Shown piece by piece: positions 1 to 8,026 of a DNA stretch of 33,171 nt. Where the stretch lies: the NCBI GenBank assembly GCA_019113645.1, contig DXGZ01000144.1, forward strand, positions 1-33,171, written 5' to 3'. The translations under genes and the position numbers were made by a program. The notes beneath the pieces were generated by a model, which made no database searches, was not told where the DNA came from, and saw nothing but the letters and a program-made list of their open reading frames with translations. Each line of letters opens with the position of its first letter. Within the stretch, counting starts at the first letter, position 1. The stretch is from Candidatus Mediterraneibacter vanvlietii (GTDB lineage Bacteria > Bacillota > Clostridia > Lachnospirales > Lachnospiraceae).

Positions 1-265
1 TGAGCAGCTGACTTCGGAAGGGTGATTAGGAAAAGTTACGGCTCCGGGCAGGGACTTTAGGACTGACAATGAGATTGTTTGAGCCGCAGGCGAGTTGCTC
101 ATTGTCAGTCCTGCTTTTTGTCCATGCCCGGAGGCGTTAGTTTTCCTTATTGCCCGGAGCGGAAGCTGAACACAGTCTCCCTCCCGGCAGAATACGGTCT
201 GCATATGCTCCTGTTTTCGTCCGATTTGAAACCGGTAATTATTGAATAAATAGCGGATCTGCTCC
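1..265 (+). repeat. Structured dispersed repeat, copy A (5' end cut by window)
   Basis: This is a long imperfect hairpin with at least four nested helices. The innermost is a perfect 15-bp stem (59-73 with 98-112) closing an apical segment ATTGTTTGAGC...GCGAGTTG. Outside it lie a 9-bp stem (42-50 with 124-132), an A/T-rich stem (about 25-34 with 139-149) and an AGCT/AGCT helix near 7-10 and 164-167. The conserved tail about 210-257 follows. The same architecture, apical segment and tail recur at 22753-23035 with different stem sequences that still pair. The outermost left arm is missing because the window starts inside the element; its right arm is still recognisable at about 170-188. Function is unknown: it could be a structured RNA, a mobile repeat or a regulatory hairpin. 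Confidence 0.75.
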
Positions 266-282
266 ACTTTTATGAAAATTCA

Positions 283-311
283 TTGCCGTTCGCCTGCAAA
301 CATGTTATAGT
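283..311 (+). promoter_or_regulatory. Sigma-A promoter of the phosphohexomutase gene
   Basis: The -35 box is TTGCCG (283-288), the spacer is exactly 17 bases, and the -10 box is TATAGT (306-311). The coding start at 372 leaves a leader of about 55 bases. The promoter lies just after the conserved tail of structured repeat copy A, the same arrangement as at copy C and its promoter near 23047. Confidence 0.7.
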
Positions 312-371
312 ATTTATGTGTTGTACTTTTTACACAAAAAATCTATAAAGAAAGTAGTAGGAGTGGTAAAA

Positions 372-2054
372 ATGTATCAAGAAGAGTATAAACGCTGGAT
401 GGAAGCAGATCTTGAAGATGCAGATCTGAACCCGGAATTAGCCAGAATTGAAGGAAATGACGAGGAGATTAAAGAACGTTTTGCTGTTGCACTGAAATTT
501 GGTACGGCAGGACTCCGCGGTGTGCTCGGGGCAGGAACAAACCGCATGAATATCTACGTAGTACGTCAGGCTACGCAGGGACTTGCAAACTGGGTAAAGA
601 CACAGGGCGGTACTCAGACAGTGGCAATCAGTTATGACAGCCGTCTCAAGAGCGATGTGTTTGCGAAAAATGCCGCAGGCGTTCTCGCTGCAAATGGAAT
701 CAAGGTAAGAATCTATGATGCATTGATGCCTGTACCGGCACTTTCCTTTGCTACACGCTACTATAACTGCAATGCCGGAATCATGGTAACGGCTTCCCAT
801 AACCCGGCAAAATATAACGGCTATAAGGCCTATGGTCCGGATGGATGCCAGATGACAGACGATGCGGCAGCTATCGTTTACGAGGAGATTCAGAAGACAG
901 ATGTTCTGACAGGTGCGAAGTATATGTCATTCGCGCAGGGGGTTGAGGAAGGACTGATCCGTTTCGTGGGCGATGACTGTAAGAGAGCGCTCTACGATGC
1001 GATCGAGTCAAGACAGGTTCGTCCGGGGCTGTGCAAGACAGCCGGCCTGAAACTTGTTTACAGCCCGCTGAACGGTTCCGGTCTTGTACCTGTAACACAG
1101 GTATTAAAAGATATCGGAATCACAGATATCACAATCGTTCCGGATCAGGAGTATCCGAACGGTTACTTTACAACATGCAGCTATCCGAACCCGGAGATCT
1201 TTGAGGCGCTGGAGCAGGGACTGAATCTGGCGAAAGAGACAGGAGCGGATCTGATGCTGGCGACAGATCCGGACGCGGACCGTGTTGGTATTGCTATGAA
1301 ATGCCCGGACGGTTCCTATGAGCTGGTGAGCGGAAACGAAGTCGGTGTACTGCTTCTCGACTATATCTGTGCAGGACGCATTGAGAAAGGCACGATGCCG
1401 GAGAATGCGGTTGCAGTGAAATCTATCGTATCCACACCGCTGGCCGACGCTGTGGCAGAGCATTACGGAGTAGAGCTCAGAAGCGTGCTTACCGGATTCA
1501 AATGGATCGGGGATCAGATCGCTCAGCTTGAGGAAGCGGGAGAAGTTGACCGGTTTATTTTCGGATTCGAGGAAAGCTACGGATATCTTGCAGGACCGTA
1601 CGTACGTGATAAAGATGCAGTGATCGGTTCCATGCTGATCTGTGAGATGGCTGCTTACTACAGAAGTATCGGGAGCTCACTGAAGCAGAGAATGGAAGAG
1701 ATCTACGCTCAGTACGGACGTTATCTCAACAAGGTAGACAGCTTTGAGTTCCCGGGATTAAGCGGAATGGACAAGATGGCGGGAATCATGCAGAATCTGC
1801 GTGAGAATCCGCTGACAGAGATCGCCGGATACAAAGTTGTAAGTGTGACAGATTACACGAAACCGGAGGAGACAGGACTCCCGTCAGCAAATGTTCTGAT
1901 CTACAAACTGGATAATAACGAGACCGTAATCGTTCGTCCTTCCGGAACAGAGCCGAAGATCAAGATCTACTATACGACTCTCGGCAAAGATCTGGCAGAG
2001 GCGCAGGCTGAGAAAGACAAGCTGGCAGAAGCGCTCAAACCGATTATGGCATAG
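372..2054 (+). CDS. pgcA: Phosphoglucomutase / phosphomannomutase
   Basis: This cytoplasmic enzyme of the alpha-D-phosphohexomutase family interconverts hexose 1- and 6-phosphates (glucose, possibly mannose), linking glycolysis to sugar-nucleotide and glycan synthesis. All four family motifs are visible. The phosphoserine loop is TASHNP with Ser at about residue 142. The metal loop is DPDADR (Asp 299, 301, 303). The sugar-binding loop is GFEESYGY (Glu 400 and 401). The phosphate-binding loop is RPSGTEP (Arg about 522). The length of 560 residues is normal for Firmicute PgcA. An in-frame ATG at 318 exists, but I chose 372 because AGGAGTGG lies just before it and the family homology begins there. 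The gene is alone between its own promoter (283-311) and a terminator (2088-2116). Whether it prefers glucose or mannose phosphate cannot be read from sequence. Confidence 0.95.
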   Translation: MYQEEYKRWMEADLEDADLNPELARIEGNDEEIKERFAVALKFGTAGLRGVLGAGTNRMNIYVVRQATQGLANWVKTQGGTQTVAISYDSRLKSDVFAKNAAGVLAANGIKVRIYDALMPVPALSFATRYYNCNAGIMVTASHNPAKYNGYKAYGPDGCQMTDDAAAIVYEEIQKTDVLTGAKYMSFAQGVEEGLIRFVGDDCKRALYDAIESRQVRPGLCKTAGLKLVYSPLNGSGLVPVTQVLKDIGITDITIVPDQEYPNGYFTTCSYPNPEIFEALEQGLNLAKETGADLMLATDPDADRVGIAMKCPDGSYELVSGNEVGVLLLDYICAGRIEKGTMPENAVAVKSIVSTPLADAVAEHYGVELRSVLTGFKWIGDQIAQLEEAGEVDRFIFGFEESYGYLAGPYVRDKDAVIGSMLICEMAAYYRSIGSSLKQRMEEIYAQYGRYLNKVDSFEFPGLSGMDKMAGIMQNLRENPLTEIAGYKVVSVTDYTKPEETGLPSANVLIYKLDNNETVIVRPSGTEPKIKIYYTTLGKDLAEAQAEKDKLAEALKPIMA

Positions 2055-2087
2055 GAAAACAGAAATACATAATGAGATTTATTATCT

Positions 2088-2116
2088 GCGGGGCAGGGAA
2101 ACCTGTCCCGCTTTTT
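2088..2116 (+). terminator. Rho-independent terminator after pgcA
   Basis: A 10-bp GC-rich stem (2088-2097 with 2102-2111, one G-T pair) with a GAAA loop is followed directly by five T. It separates pgcA from the next operon. Confidence 0.9.
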
Positions 2117-2158
2117 GTGTCATATGGCAGATGTTTTGGCTGGAAGCATGCAAGAACA

Positions 2159-2190
2159 ATTTTGATATTATTGGGAAAAATCATCAAAAT
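2159..2190. promoter_or_regulatory. Inverted repeat upstream of the dga-type operon, possible operator
   Basis: Arms ATTTTGAT (2159-2166) and ATCAAAAT (2183-2190) are perfect complements with a 16-base spacer, and no T tract follows. The site lies about 100 bases before the likely transcription start of the operon at 2330. It would suit a binding site for the PRD-type activator encoded at 3218, but nothing in the sequence proves that link. Confidence 0.3.
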
Positions 2191-2288
2191 ATTTGGATAT
2201 GACAATTGGAAATAGTGCATAGTGTATCAAAAATGCAAAATCCAAGTTAAATATTGCAAAAAGATAGGGCACGGCTGATTTTTAAATC

Positions 2289-2297
2289 TGCTAGTAT
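2289..2297 (+). promoter_or_regulatory. Candidate extended -10 promoter of the 2330-10567 operon
   Basis: TGCTAGTAT gives a TGn-extended -10 element about 30 bases before the HAD gene start. No convincing -35 box stands 17 bases upstream, which would fit a promoter that needs an activator. Confidence 0.35.
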
Positions 2298-2329
2298 ATT
2301 TTTACGGATAAGGAAAGGAACGAAAAGGA

Positions 2330-3202
2330 ATGAAATGGATTGCTTTGGACATGGACGGTACTCTGCTTGACGGAGAAGACCGGATTCTGCCGCGGACAAA
2401 AGAATGTCTGATTGAATGCCAGAAAAGGGGAGTCCGGGTGATTCTTGCCAGCGGCAGGAGCTATACGAGGCTGATGCCTTACGCCAGGCAGCTTGAGCTG
2501 GAAAATTACGGCGGACGGCTGATCGAAGTAAACGGCACGGCAGTCTATGATCTGCAGAACGGAAAACGCCGGATTATACGGAGATTTCGAAGAGATGAGA
2601 TACTGGAACTTTTCTCTTTCTGCCGGGAATGCCAGGTGGAGGTACAGTGTTTTCAGGACACAGCTGTATATTACTGGATCCCCGAGTGGCAGGCTGTAAA
2701 GAAAGAGGAAGAGAGGATACAACGGGGGCTTCCTGAAGATTATCCAAATCTTGGCGGAGCCTGGAGCTGGATCGCGGATACAAGAAACGGCTATCCGCTT
2801 CAGATACAGATCGAAGATGAATCCGGGATTCCCGAAGAGATGAACAAGGTGAACTGCTGTGCGGATGAGAAGACGAATGAAGAGGTTTACCGCAGACTGA
2901 AGGAACGATTCGGAGACAGGTTTGAGATGGTCAGGACTTGCCCCAGGCTGATTGAGATTTCTCCGGCGGGCGTTACGAAAGGACAGGCGCTGCGTATGAT
3001 GATGGAAGAGGAAGGTGTCTCTCCGGAAGAGGTCTGGGTTTTTGGAGACGGCGAAAATGATGTGGATATGTTTCGCGCAGCCGGGCGAAGCTTTGCCATG
3101 GGGAATGCGGAAGAATATGTAAAGGAGCAGGCTTCGGACGTTACACTCAGCAACCGGGAAGAAGGAATTGCCGCTGTATTGGAAAACTATTTGAATATTT
3201 GA
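2330..3202 (+). CDS. HAD-superfamily (Cof-type) phosphatase
   Basis: This is a cytoplasmic haloacid-dehalogenase hydrolase of the Cof/YidA type (290 residues, typical length), which usually dephosphorylates sugar phosphates or related metabolites. Motif I is DMDGTL with the nucleophile Asp7 and the acid/base Asp9. Motif IV is GDGEND at 239-244. The middle third is the C2-type cap that sets substrate choice and cannot be read for specificity. It is the first gene of a tight plus-strand series: the regulator begins 15 bases after its stop. The context suggests clearance of a sugar phosphate from the pathway encoded downstream, but Cof enzymes are promiscuous and this is inference. Confidence 0.85.
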   Translation: MKWIALDMDGTLLDGEDRILPRTKECLIECQKRGVRVILASGRSYTRLMPYARQLELENYGGRLIEVNGTAVYDLQNGKRRIIRRFRRDEILELFSFCRECQVEVQCFQDTAVYYWIPEWQAVKKEEERIQRGLPEDYPNLGGAWSWIADTRNGYPLQIQIEDESGIPEEMNKVNCCADEKTNEEVYRRLKERFGDRFEMVRTCPRLIEISPAGVTKGQALRMMMEEEGVSPEEVWVFGDGENDVDMFRAAGRSFAMGNAEEYVKEQASDVTLSNREEGIAAVLENYLNI

Positions 3203-3217
3203 AAGGATGAAGGTTTT

Positions 3218-5134
3218 ATGAAGGGAAGGCTGAAGCAAAGACAGCAGGATATTCTCAAGATGCTGATCACCTCAACAGTCCCTCTGAATATAGATACGCT
3301 GAAGGAAAAGCTGGGAAAGAGCGAACGGACGATCAGATATGATATCAATGAACTGAAAGAGGTATGCGGGAGCTGCGGCGTTTCGATCAAATACAAGACA
3401 AAAACAGGTTTCTATATTCCGACAGAGCAGAAGACCCGATGTTCGCAGCTGTTTGACGAAGAGACCGGAAGCGATGAACCGGAGGTAGCCGGAAATACGG
3501 ATGAGATGAGAATACGGGAACTGTATTTTTACTTTCTCGTTCGAAAGAGAGATACGATCGCGGAACAGATTGCAGGTGATTTCTATTTTTCCAGATCCAC
3601 ATTGATTCGCATGATTGGCAAGTTTAATGAAAAGTTTGACGGCATGATTCATCTGACGTCATACAGAACCGGAGGTTATGAGCTGGGGGGAGATGAGTTT
3701 GCCATCCGCCATGTGGGAATGGAATATCTTGCGGAGTGTTTTAAGGGAAGTTATACCCCGGAGGACTGGTATCTGTTTATGCCGGAGACAGCGAAGAGCA
3801 GCATAGATCTGAACACCCTTATGATAATCAGCAATCAGATTAAGAAGATCAATGCCAGATATAATGTCTGGCTGTCCAACTCTTCGTTTATTAATCTGCT
3901 GTCCTACTGTATTATCCGGACGCTGCGGCTGAGACGTTTCCGGGAATTGGCGGGCAGCAGCGGTGAGAGCGGGGAAGTGTCGTACAGTGGATATGCCGCG
4001 GATCTTCTGAAAGTACCGGATTATGTCAAAGCATCTGAATCCGTCAGGGAACTGGAGTACATGCGGAAGATTCTCAGTGAGAATGAAATTCTGGTCAGTG
4101 ATCGGAGGATAGATGAAGAATCCCTGCGCGGCAGTATTCAGAAAATTATGGATAACCTGGCAGAGAGACATGAGAAGTTTGAATCTGTTTACGATGGAAA
4201 ACGGCTTGAGAAAGATCTCTTCGACCATCTGAAAAACGCTCTCTGCTTCCTGATATCCAGAGAAGAAAATGACGAGGAGAACTACATTGTTGTCCATGAA
4301 GTGAAGGATAATTATCCGGAGTTCTACGAGGAGGCAAGGAGCTGCGCGGCTATACTGGAGGAAGATTTTCATGTCAGATTTAATGAAACGGAGATTTGCT
4401 ATATCGGGATTTATCTGTACAAGAACTGCAGGATCAAAGAGCGGAAGAAGAAAAAGGTGCTTCTGGTATGTGCCACGGGAAAAGGTTTGTCACATCTGCT
4501 TTCCATTCGTGTGGAAAACACGTTTCCCGGGATTCAGGTAATGGGACAGAGATCGCCGTTTCAGCTCTCAAATCTTATGGATGAGAAGGAGATTGATTTT
4601 ATCATCTCTACGATCCCGATCAAGACGATAAATATTCCGGTAGTTAAGATATCGAGGATTCTGTCAACGGAAGATATCAAGCGGATACAGGAATTTCTGG
4701 ATTACGGAAATCTGGTAGACGAGATTCCGCTGGGGGAACAGGCAAATGCCTCTTTCAGTTCCAAAGCGGATCCCTTTCAGATCGAGCAGGACGGGCGACC
4801 GGATATCAGCCTGAACAGTATGGTGGCATCGGCGACTACGATCAGTAAGCTGATTCTGACGCTCCTGGAATACACATCCAAGTTTCCGGAGGACTGCAGA
4901 ATGGAACAGGACGCGCTGCTGGGGCTCATTATTCATATGAGTATGGCGATTCCAAGATGGTTTCAGAATGATACTTCAGACACGGAGGAGGATATCGAGC
5001 AGTACGCGGCGATTGCGAGAAAACAGGGAAGCATTTTTGAGATTATGGAGAAGTTCTTTACTCTGGTTGAGAGCTCACTTCTGATCACCATACCGGTAAA
5101 AGAAAGAATTGCATTCTTTTTATATATCATTTAA
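3218..5134 (+). CDS. BglG/MtlR-type transcriptional regulator with PRD and EIIB-like domains
   Basis: This is a 638-residue DNA-binding regulator of the PTS-controlled family. Domain order: N-terminal HTH (about 1-60, with a KSERTIRYDINEL recognition region), a second HTH-like segment (about 100-160), PRD-like region(s) (about 180-400), an EIIB-like domain (about 413-490, LLVCATGKGLS with Cys418), and a C-terminal PRD-like domain (about 525-638, LLGLIIHM). In the PRD that ends near residue 405, the position usually held by the second phosphorylatable His is occupied by Tyr (IGIYLYKN), so that site may be inactive. Such proteins are normally activators tuned by PTS phosphorylation. It is encoded just before the amidohydrolase (16-base gap) and is the likely specific regulator of the 5151-10567 genes. 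The MtlR/LicR-like architecture is clear; the inducer is unknown. Confidence 0.85.
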   Translation: MKGRLKQRQQDILKMLITSTVPLNIDTLKEKLGKSERTIRYDINELKEVCGSCGVSIKYKTKTGFYIPTEQKTRCSQLFDEETGSDEPEVAGNTDEMRIRELYFYFLVRKRDTIAEQIAGDFYFSRSTLIRMIGKFNEKFDGMIHLTSYRTGGYELGGDEFAIRHVGMEYLAECFKGSYTPEDWYLFMPETAKSSIDLNTLMIISNQIKKINARYNVWLSNSSFINLLSYCIIRTLRLRRFRELAGSSGESGEVSYSGYAADLLKVPDYVKASESVRELEYMRKILSENEILVSDRRIDEESLRGSIQKIMDNLAERHEKFESVYDGKRLEKDLFDHLKNALCFLISREENDEENYIVVHEVKDNYPEFYEEARSCAAILEEDFHVRFNETEICYIGIYLYKNCRIKERKKKKVLLVCATGKGLSHLLSIRVENTFPGIQVMGQRSPFQLSNLMDEKEIDFIISTIPIKTINIPVVKISRILSTEDIKRIQEFLDYGNLVDEIPLGEQANASFSSKADPFQIEQDGRPDISLNSMVASATTISKLILTLLEYTSKFPEDCRMEQDALLGLIIHMSMAIPRWFQNDTSDTEEDIEQYAAIARKQGSIFEIMEKFFTLVESSLLITIPVKERIAFFLYII

Positions 5135-5150
5135 AGGAGGAAGAGCTGAG

Positions 5151-6284
5151 ATGAGAGAATTCATTATCAGACAGGGAAAACTCATTTCACCGGTAAACGG
5201 ATATCACGGTGAAGTGAAGGACATTCTCGTCCGGGATGGAAAGATCGAAAAGATCGCAGACCGGATTGAGTATGAAGGGGAGCAGATCGATGCGGAAGGC
5301 TGTATTGTAACCCCCGGATTTATCGATATCCATACCCACTGTTACCCGAAGGCATTTCTCGGACTGGAACCGGATGTGCTTGGAATTCAGCGGGGAACGA
5401 CCGCGATACTCGACGCGGGCAGCAGCGGAGCGGACAATTACGAGGACTTCCGGCGCAATTATATTGAGAAGAGCAGAACAAAAGTATTTACGCTTCTGAA
5501 TCTCTCGAAGGAAGGACTGATCCGCGGACATGAGCTGGATGACATGTCGAAGATCGATGTGGAGAAGGCAAAAGAGACGGTTCGGAAATATCCGGACAAT
5601 ATTGTGGGCATGAAAGCAAGAGCTTCCGCCAGTGTGGTTGGAGAAATGGGACTTGCCCCCATCGCAATCGCGGCCGAAACAGCCCATGAGATCGGAAAGC
5701 CCCTGATGGTACATGTCGGCAATTATCCGCCGGCACTGACAGACGTACTGAAACTGCTGGGGAAAGATGATATTATCACTCACGCCTATCACGGGAAACC
5801 GGGAGGAATCCTGACAGAAGAAAAAACGATTATTGAAGAAGCGAGGAAAGCACGGGAGAAAGGGGTGAAATTTGACGTAGGACACGGTGTGGCAAGCTTC
5901 AGTTACCGGGTGTTTGAGCAGGCTCTGAAGGAAGGATTTGACTGCGACATGATCTCCACAGATCTTCATGTGGAGAACTATGAAGGTCCGGTATATAACC
6001 TGGCAGCGGTGGTGAGCAAGCTCCTTGAGATCGGAGAAACGCTGGGGAATGCCGTATCAAAATGCACCAGCGTACCGGCAAAACATTTCGGTCTGGAAGG
6101 ACTGGGCGAGCTGGCGCAAGGAAAGACAGCGGATATTAATATCATGTCCTATGAGCCGTGCAGCGAGGAAGTTCAGGATTCCATCGGTGACAGACTTGTT
6201 CTGAGCAATAAGCTCGTGCTGAGAAAAACAATTTATAGCAGAGGTAATGAAAGTGAAGTATTTGAACACATTATTGGAGAATAA
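5151..6284 (+). CDS. EF_0837/AHA_3915-type amidohydrolase
   Basis: This is a metal-dependent hydrolase of the amidohydrolase superfamily, in the dihydroorotase-like branch annotated as amidohydrolase/deacetylase metallohydrolase (TIGR03583 type), 377 residues. Visible metal ligands: HTH motif His61 and His63 after VTPGFIDIHTH, Lys155 (MKAR, a candidate carboxylated lysine), His188 (MVHVG), His211 (THAYHG) and Asp271 (STDLH). The start at 5151 has AAAGGAGG upstream; an earlier in-frame ATG at 5109 lies inside the regulator gene. The family is a regular companion of SFCGS/DUF4310-4312 clusters. The natural substrate is not established. In this context I infer removal of an N-acyl group, or opening of a lactam or similar ring, to yield a free amino-sugar acid for the DgaE-like enzyme. 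Confidence 0.85.
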   Translation: MREFIIRQGKLISPVNGYHGEVKDILVRDGKIEKIADRIEYEGEQIDAEGCIVTPGFIDIHTHCYPKAFLGLEPDVLGIQRGTTAILDAGSSGADNYEDFRRNYIEKSRTKVFTLLNLSKEGLIRGHELDDMSKIDVEKAKETVRKYPDNIVGMKARASASVVGEMGLAPIAIAAETAHEIGKPLMVHVGNYPPALTDVLKLLGKDDIITHAYHGKPGGILTEEKTIIEEARKAREKGVKFDVGHGVASFSYRVFEQALKEGFDCDMISTDLHVENYEGPVYNLAAVVSKLLEIGETLGNAVSKCTSVPAKHFGLEGLGELAQGKTADINIMSYEPCSEEVQDSIGDRLVLSNKLVLRKTIYSRGNESEVFEHIIGE

Positions 6285-6624
6285 CGACCTTGATCCGGCG
6301 ATAAAGGATGAGGTAATCAAATCCTATCAGGAGATTAAGGGAAAAGTAAGAGATCTGGGGATTCATATGGATGAAGATGCGGAGCTGATGTTCAGCAATC
6401 ATGTGCTCGCGCTCCTCAAGCGGATCAAATCAAGATCTTTTGTGGAAGACATGTCAGAGGCATTCGACCAGATCTCACCGGACGTGTTTCAGATGGCGGA
6501 CGGGATTGTGAGAGAGTATTTTGAACGGGAAGATATCCCAGTAAATGAAACAGAAGTATTTCTGGTAGCGACTCATTTGGAAATAGCAATACAAAAAGAA
6601 AAGGAGGAAACAAAAAATGAGTAA
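6247..6624 (+). CDS. Stand-alone PRD-domain protein (EF_0829/AHA_3910 type)
   Basis: This 125-residue cytoplasmic protein consists of a single PTS-regulation-domain fold and no DNA-binding domain. Two histidines stand at the usual PRD positions: in FSNHVLALLKR (about residue 42) and in LVATHLEIA (about residue 115). It overlaps the amidohydrolase gene by 38 bases and the SFCGS gene by 8 bases, so translation is coupled on both sides. The start at 6247 follows AGAGG; a GTG at 6253 is an alternative. Small PRD proteins with this context form a named family in SFCGS clusters, and E. coli yhfY is a comparable lone PRD protein in the yhfS-Z cluster. A PRD without HTH suggests a phosphorylation-responsive partner for the regulator or for the permease. 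Confidence 0.85.
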   Translation: MKVKYLNTLLENNDLDPAIKDEVIKSYQEIKGKVRDLGIHMDEDAELMFSNHVLALLKRIKSRSFVEDMSEAFDQISPDVFQMADGIVREYFEREDIPVNETEVFLVATHLEIAIQKEKEETKNE

Positions 6625-6982
6625 GGAGATTTTAGTTGTAATCGGACACCGCATGGGAAAGGGACAGGCAGTTGCAAAAGGCGTTGAGAAAGCAGGCGGA
6701 AAGGCGTATGTTATCCCGGGAATGGCAGCAGATATGAAGCTGGGAGATGTGATGCATGAGATGAACGCTGATCTTGGAATCAGCTTCTGCGGAAGCGGGG
6801 GCGCAGGCGCTCTGACAGCAAAGAACAAATACGGTTACCCGGCAAAAGCGGAGATGCGCTCTGTGGACGCGGCATGCACGGCTGTGGAAGAGGGCTGCAA
6901 AGTAGTCGGACTCGGTTTCCTGGATGTGGAAGAGCTGGGAGAGAGACTGGTGGAGACTTACCGCAGAGTTCACGGGGAGTAA
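6617..6982 (+). CDS. Glycine-rich SFCGS family protein (EF_0830/AHA_3911 type)
   Basis: This is a 121-residue soluble protein with the signature SFCGSGGAGALT and the following KYGYPAKAEMRSVDAAC. Cys58 sits in a glycine-rich loop after a predicted beta strand (ADLGIS). The start at 6617 is preceded by AAAGGAGG, and the gene overlaps the PRD gene by 8 bases. The family is recognised but has no assigned function. From memory, YhfU (DUF2620) of the E. coli yhf cluster has a comparable Cys-x-x-Gly-Ala-Gly segment. The Cys-in-Gly-loop resembles the phosphocysteine loops of PTS EIIB proteins, so a phosphocarrier role is a reasonable hypothesis, not a demonstrated one. Confidence 0.9.
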   Translation: MSKEILVVIGHRMGKGQAVAKGVEKAGGKAYVIPGMAADMKLGDVMHEMNADLGISFCGSGGAGALTAKNKYGYPAKAEMRSVDAACTAVEEGCKVVGLGFLDVEELGERLVETYRRVHGE

Positions 6983-6985
6983 TCT

Positions 6986-7300
6986 ATGCTGAATGAAAAT
7001 AAAGGAAAACAGCTTCTGGCGCAGACGGATCATACGATCACGGTTACGATGAGCGGAGAGTCGGTTCAGGATATTACCGGAAAGATATTTCAGGGAATGA
7101 GGCGGCAGATATTCAAGGAGTTTGACAAACCGATTATTCATCTGGAAGCGCAGGAAGTGTATTTTGAGAAAGTTGAGAAAAACACAATCACAGAAAAGTT
7201 TATGTTGTTTTTCTGGCCGAGAGAGAAAGTGACTTATACGATCACTGCAAAGATTGTGGTGAGAATCAAGTATCTGGATTATACAGAGGAGGTAGGATAA
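6986..7300 (+). CDS. DUF4312 family protein (EF_0831/AHA_3912 type)
   Basis: This 104-residue soluble protein of unknown function starts three bases after the SFCGS stop, and its own stop is directly followed by the ATG of the next gene. The body alternates beta-strand-like segments (HTITVTMSGES, IIHLEAQEVYFEKVE, VTYTITAKIVVRIKYLDY) with a short amphipathic helix (GKIFQGMRRQIFKEF). No catalytic motif is apparent. The strict position between SFCGS and two membrane proteins suggests a cytoplasmic component of the same membrane complex. The ribosome-binding site is weak (the stop of SFCGS lies inside it), which is consistent with translational coupling. Confidence 0.85.
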   Translation: MLNENKGKQLLAQTDHTITVTMSGESVQDITGKIFQGMRRQIFKEFDKPIIHLEAQEVYFEKVEKNTITEKFMLFFWPREKVTYTITAKIVVRIKYLDYTEEVG

Positions 7301-8011
7301 ATGGCAGAAGTAATTTTTTATTCCATTATCATAGGTATTTTAGGCGGCGGCTGTATTGCTGCCGGAGCAGCCCGTATGTACTACGCGCCGGAGGTTCAGG
7401 CGATGGGCGCGTTCCGTACACTGGGAGAGCTCAACGCATGTAACGGTGACCCCATCGCGCACTTTTCATTCGGACTTGGATTTTTCTTCTCATCCGCTGC
7501 GTCTACGGTGGCGGCTGGAGCGCTCAGCCAGGATGTGCTTCACAGAATCGTGCCGAACTGGAGCGCGGCTGTCCTTCTGTTGAAGAATAAGGACAAGGAA
7601 GCGACCGTATGGAATCCGAGAAAGATGATGATTGCCGGAGCAGCAGTCGGTGCGGTTGTTGTTACTTTCATGAATACAATGGCGCAGCTCATTCCGGAGA
7701 AATTGTCCCTGATCGCACAGAACGTGCTGACACCTGCGACAGGATGGCTGTTAAACCCGGTTATGCCCGCTATCTTCTGGCTGGCAGCAATTGATGCAGG
7801 AAAGACGGTTGGTCTCTGGGGTACTTTACTGGGCGGCGTGTCCGCGCTGATTACGGGAAATGCGGTTCCGGGAATCGTGCTTGGTATCCTGATCGGTAAA
7901 TCTGCTGAAGAGAACGGATACAGGAGTAAAGTGGTTAAGATCCTTATTGCCATTGTAGTTGTGATGTTTATAGCAATCGCATATTTCCGTGGATTTTTTG
8001 GACAGTTTTAA
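7301..8011 (+). CDS. DUF4311 family membrane protein (EF_0832/AHA_3913 type)
   Basis: This 236-residue integral membrane protein has about six hydrophobic segments, roughly at residues 3-25, 55-77, 103-123, 145-165, 170-200 and 213-233. Conserved-looking features are a Gly-rich first segment (GILGGGC), the polar stretch MYYAPEVQAMGAFRTLGELNAC between segments, and AIDAGKTVGLWG with GNAVPGIVLG near the C-terminus. The ATG directly abuts the DUF4312 stop codon. With DUF4310 it is the only membrane component of the operon, so the pair is the obvious permease candidate. Pairing of two different polytopic subunits recalls EIIC/EIID of mannose-type PTS, but I see no sequence motif of those families. 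Confidence 0.85.
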   Translation: MAEVIFYSIIIGILGGGCIAAGAARMYYAPEVQAMGAFRTLGELNACNGDPIAHFSFGLGFFFSSAASTVAAGALSQDVLHRIVPNWSAAVLLLKNKDKEATVWNPRKMMIAGAAVGAVVVTFMNTMAQLIPEKLSLIAQNVLTPATGWLLNPVMPAIFWLAAIDAGKTVGLWGTLLGGVSALITGNAVPGIVLGILIGKSAEENGYRSKVVKILIAIVVVMFIAIAYFRGFFGQF

Positions 8012-8026
8012 AGGGGGTACATAAGA

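Noticed and set aside
2291-3238. Minus-strand open frame of 315 codons
   Set aside because: It mirrors the HAD gene, whose motifs I and IV are intact on the plus strand.
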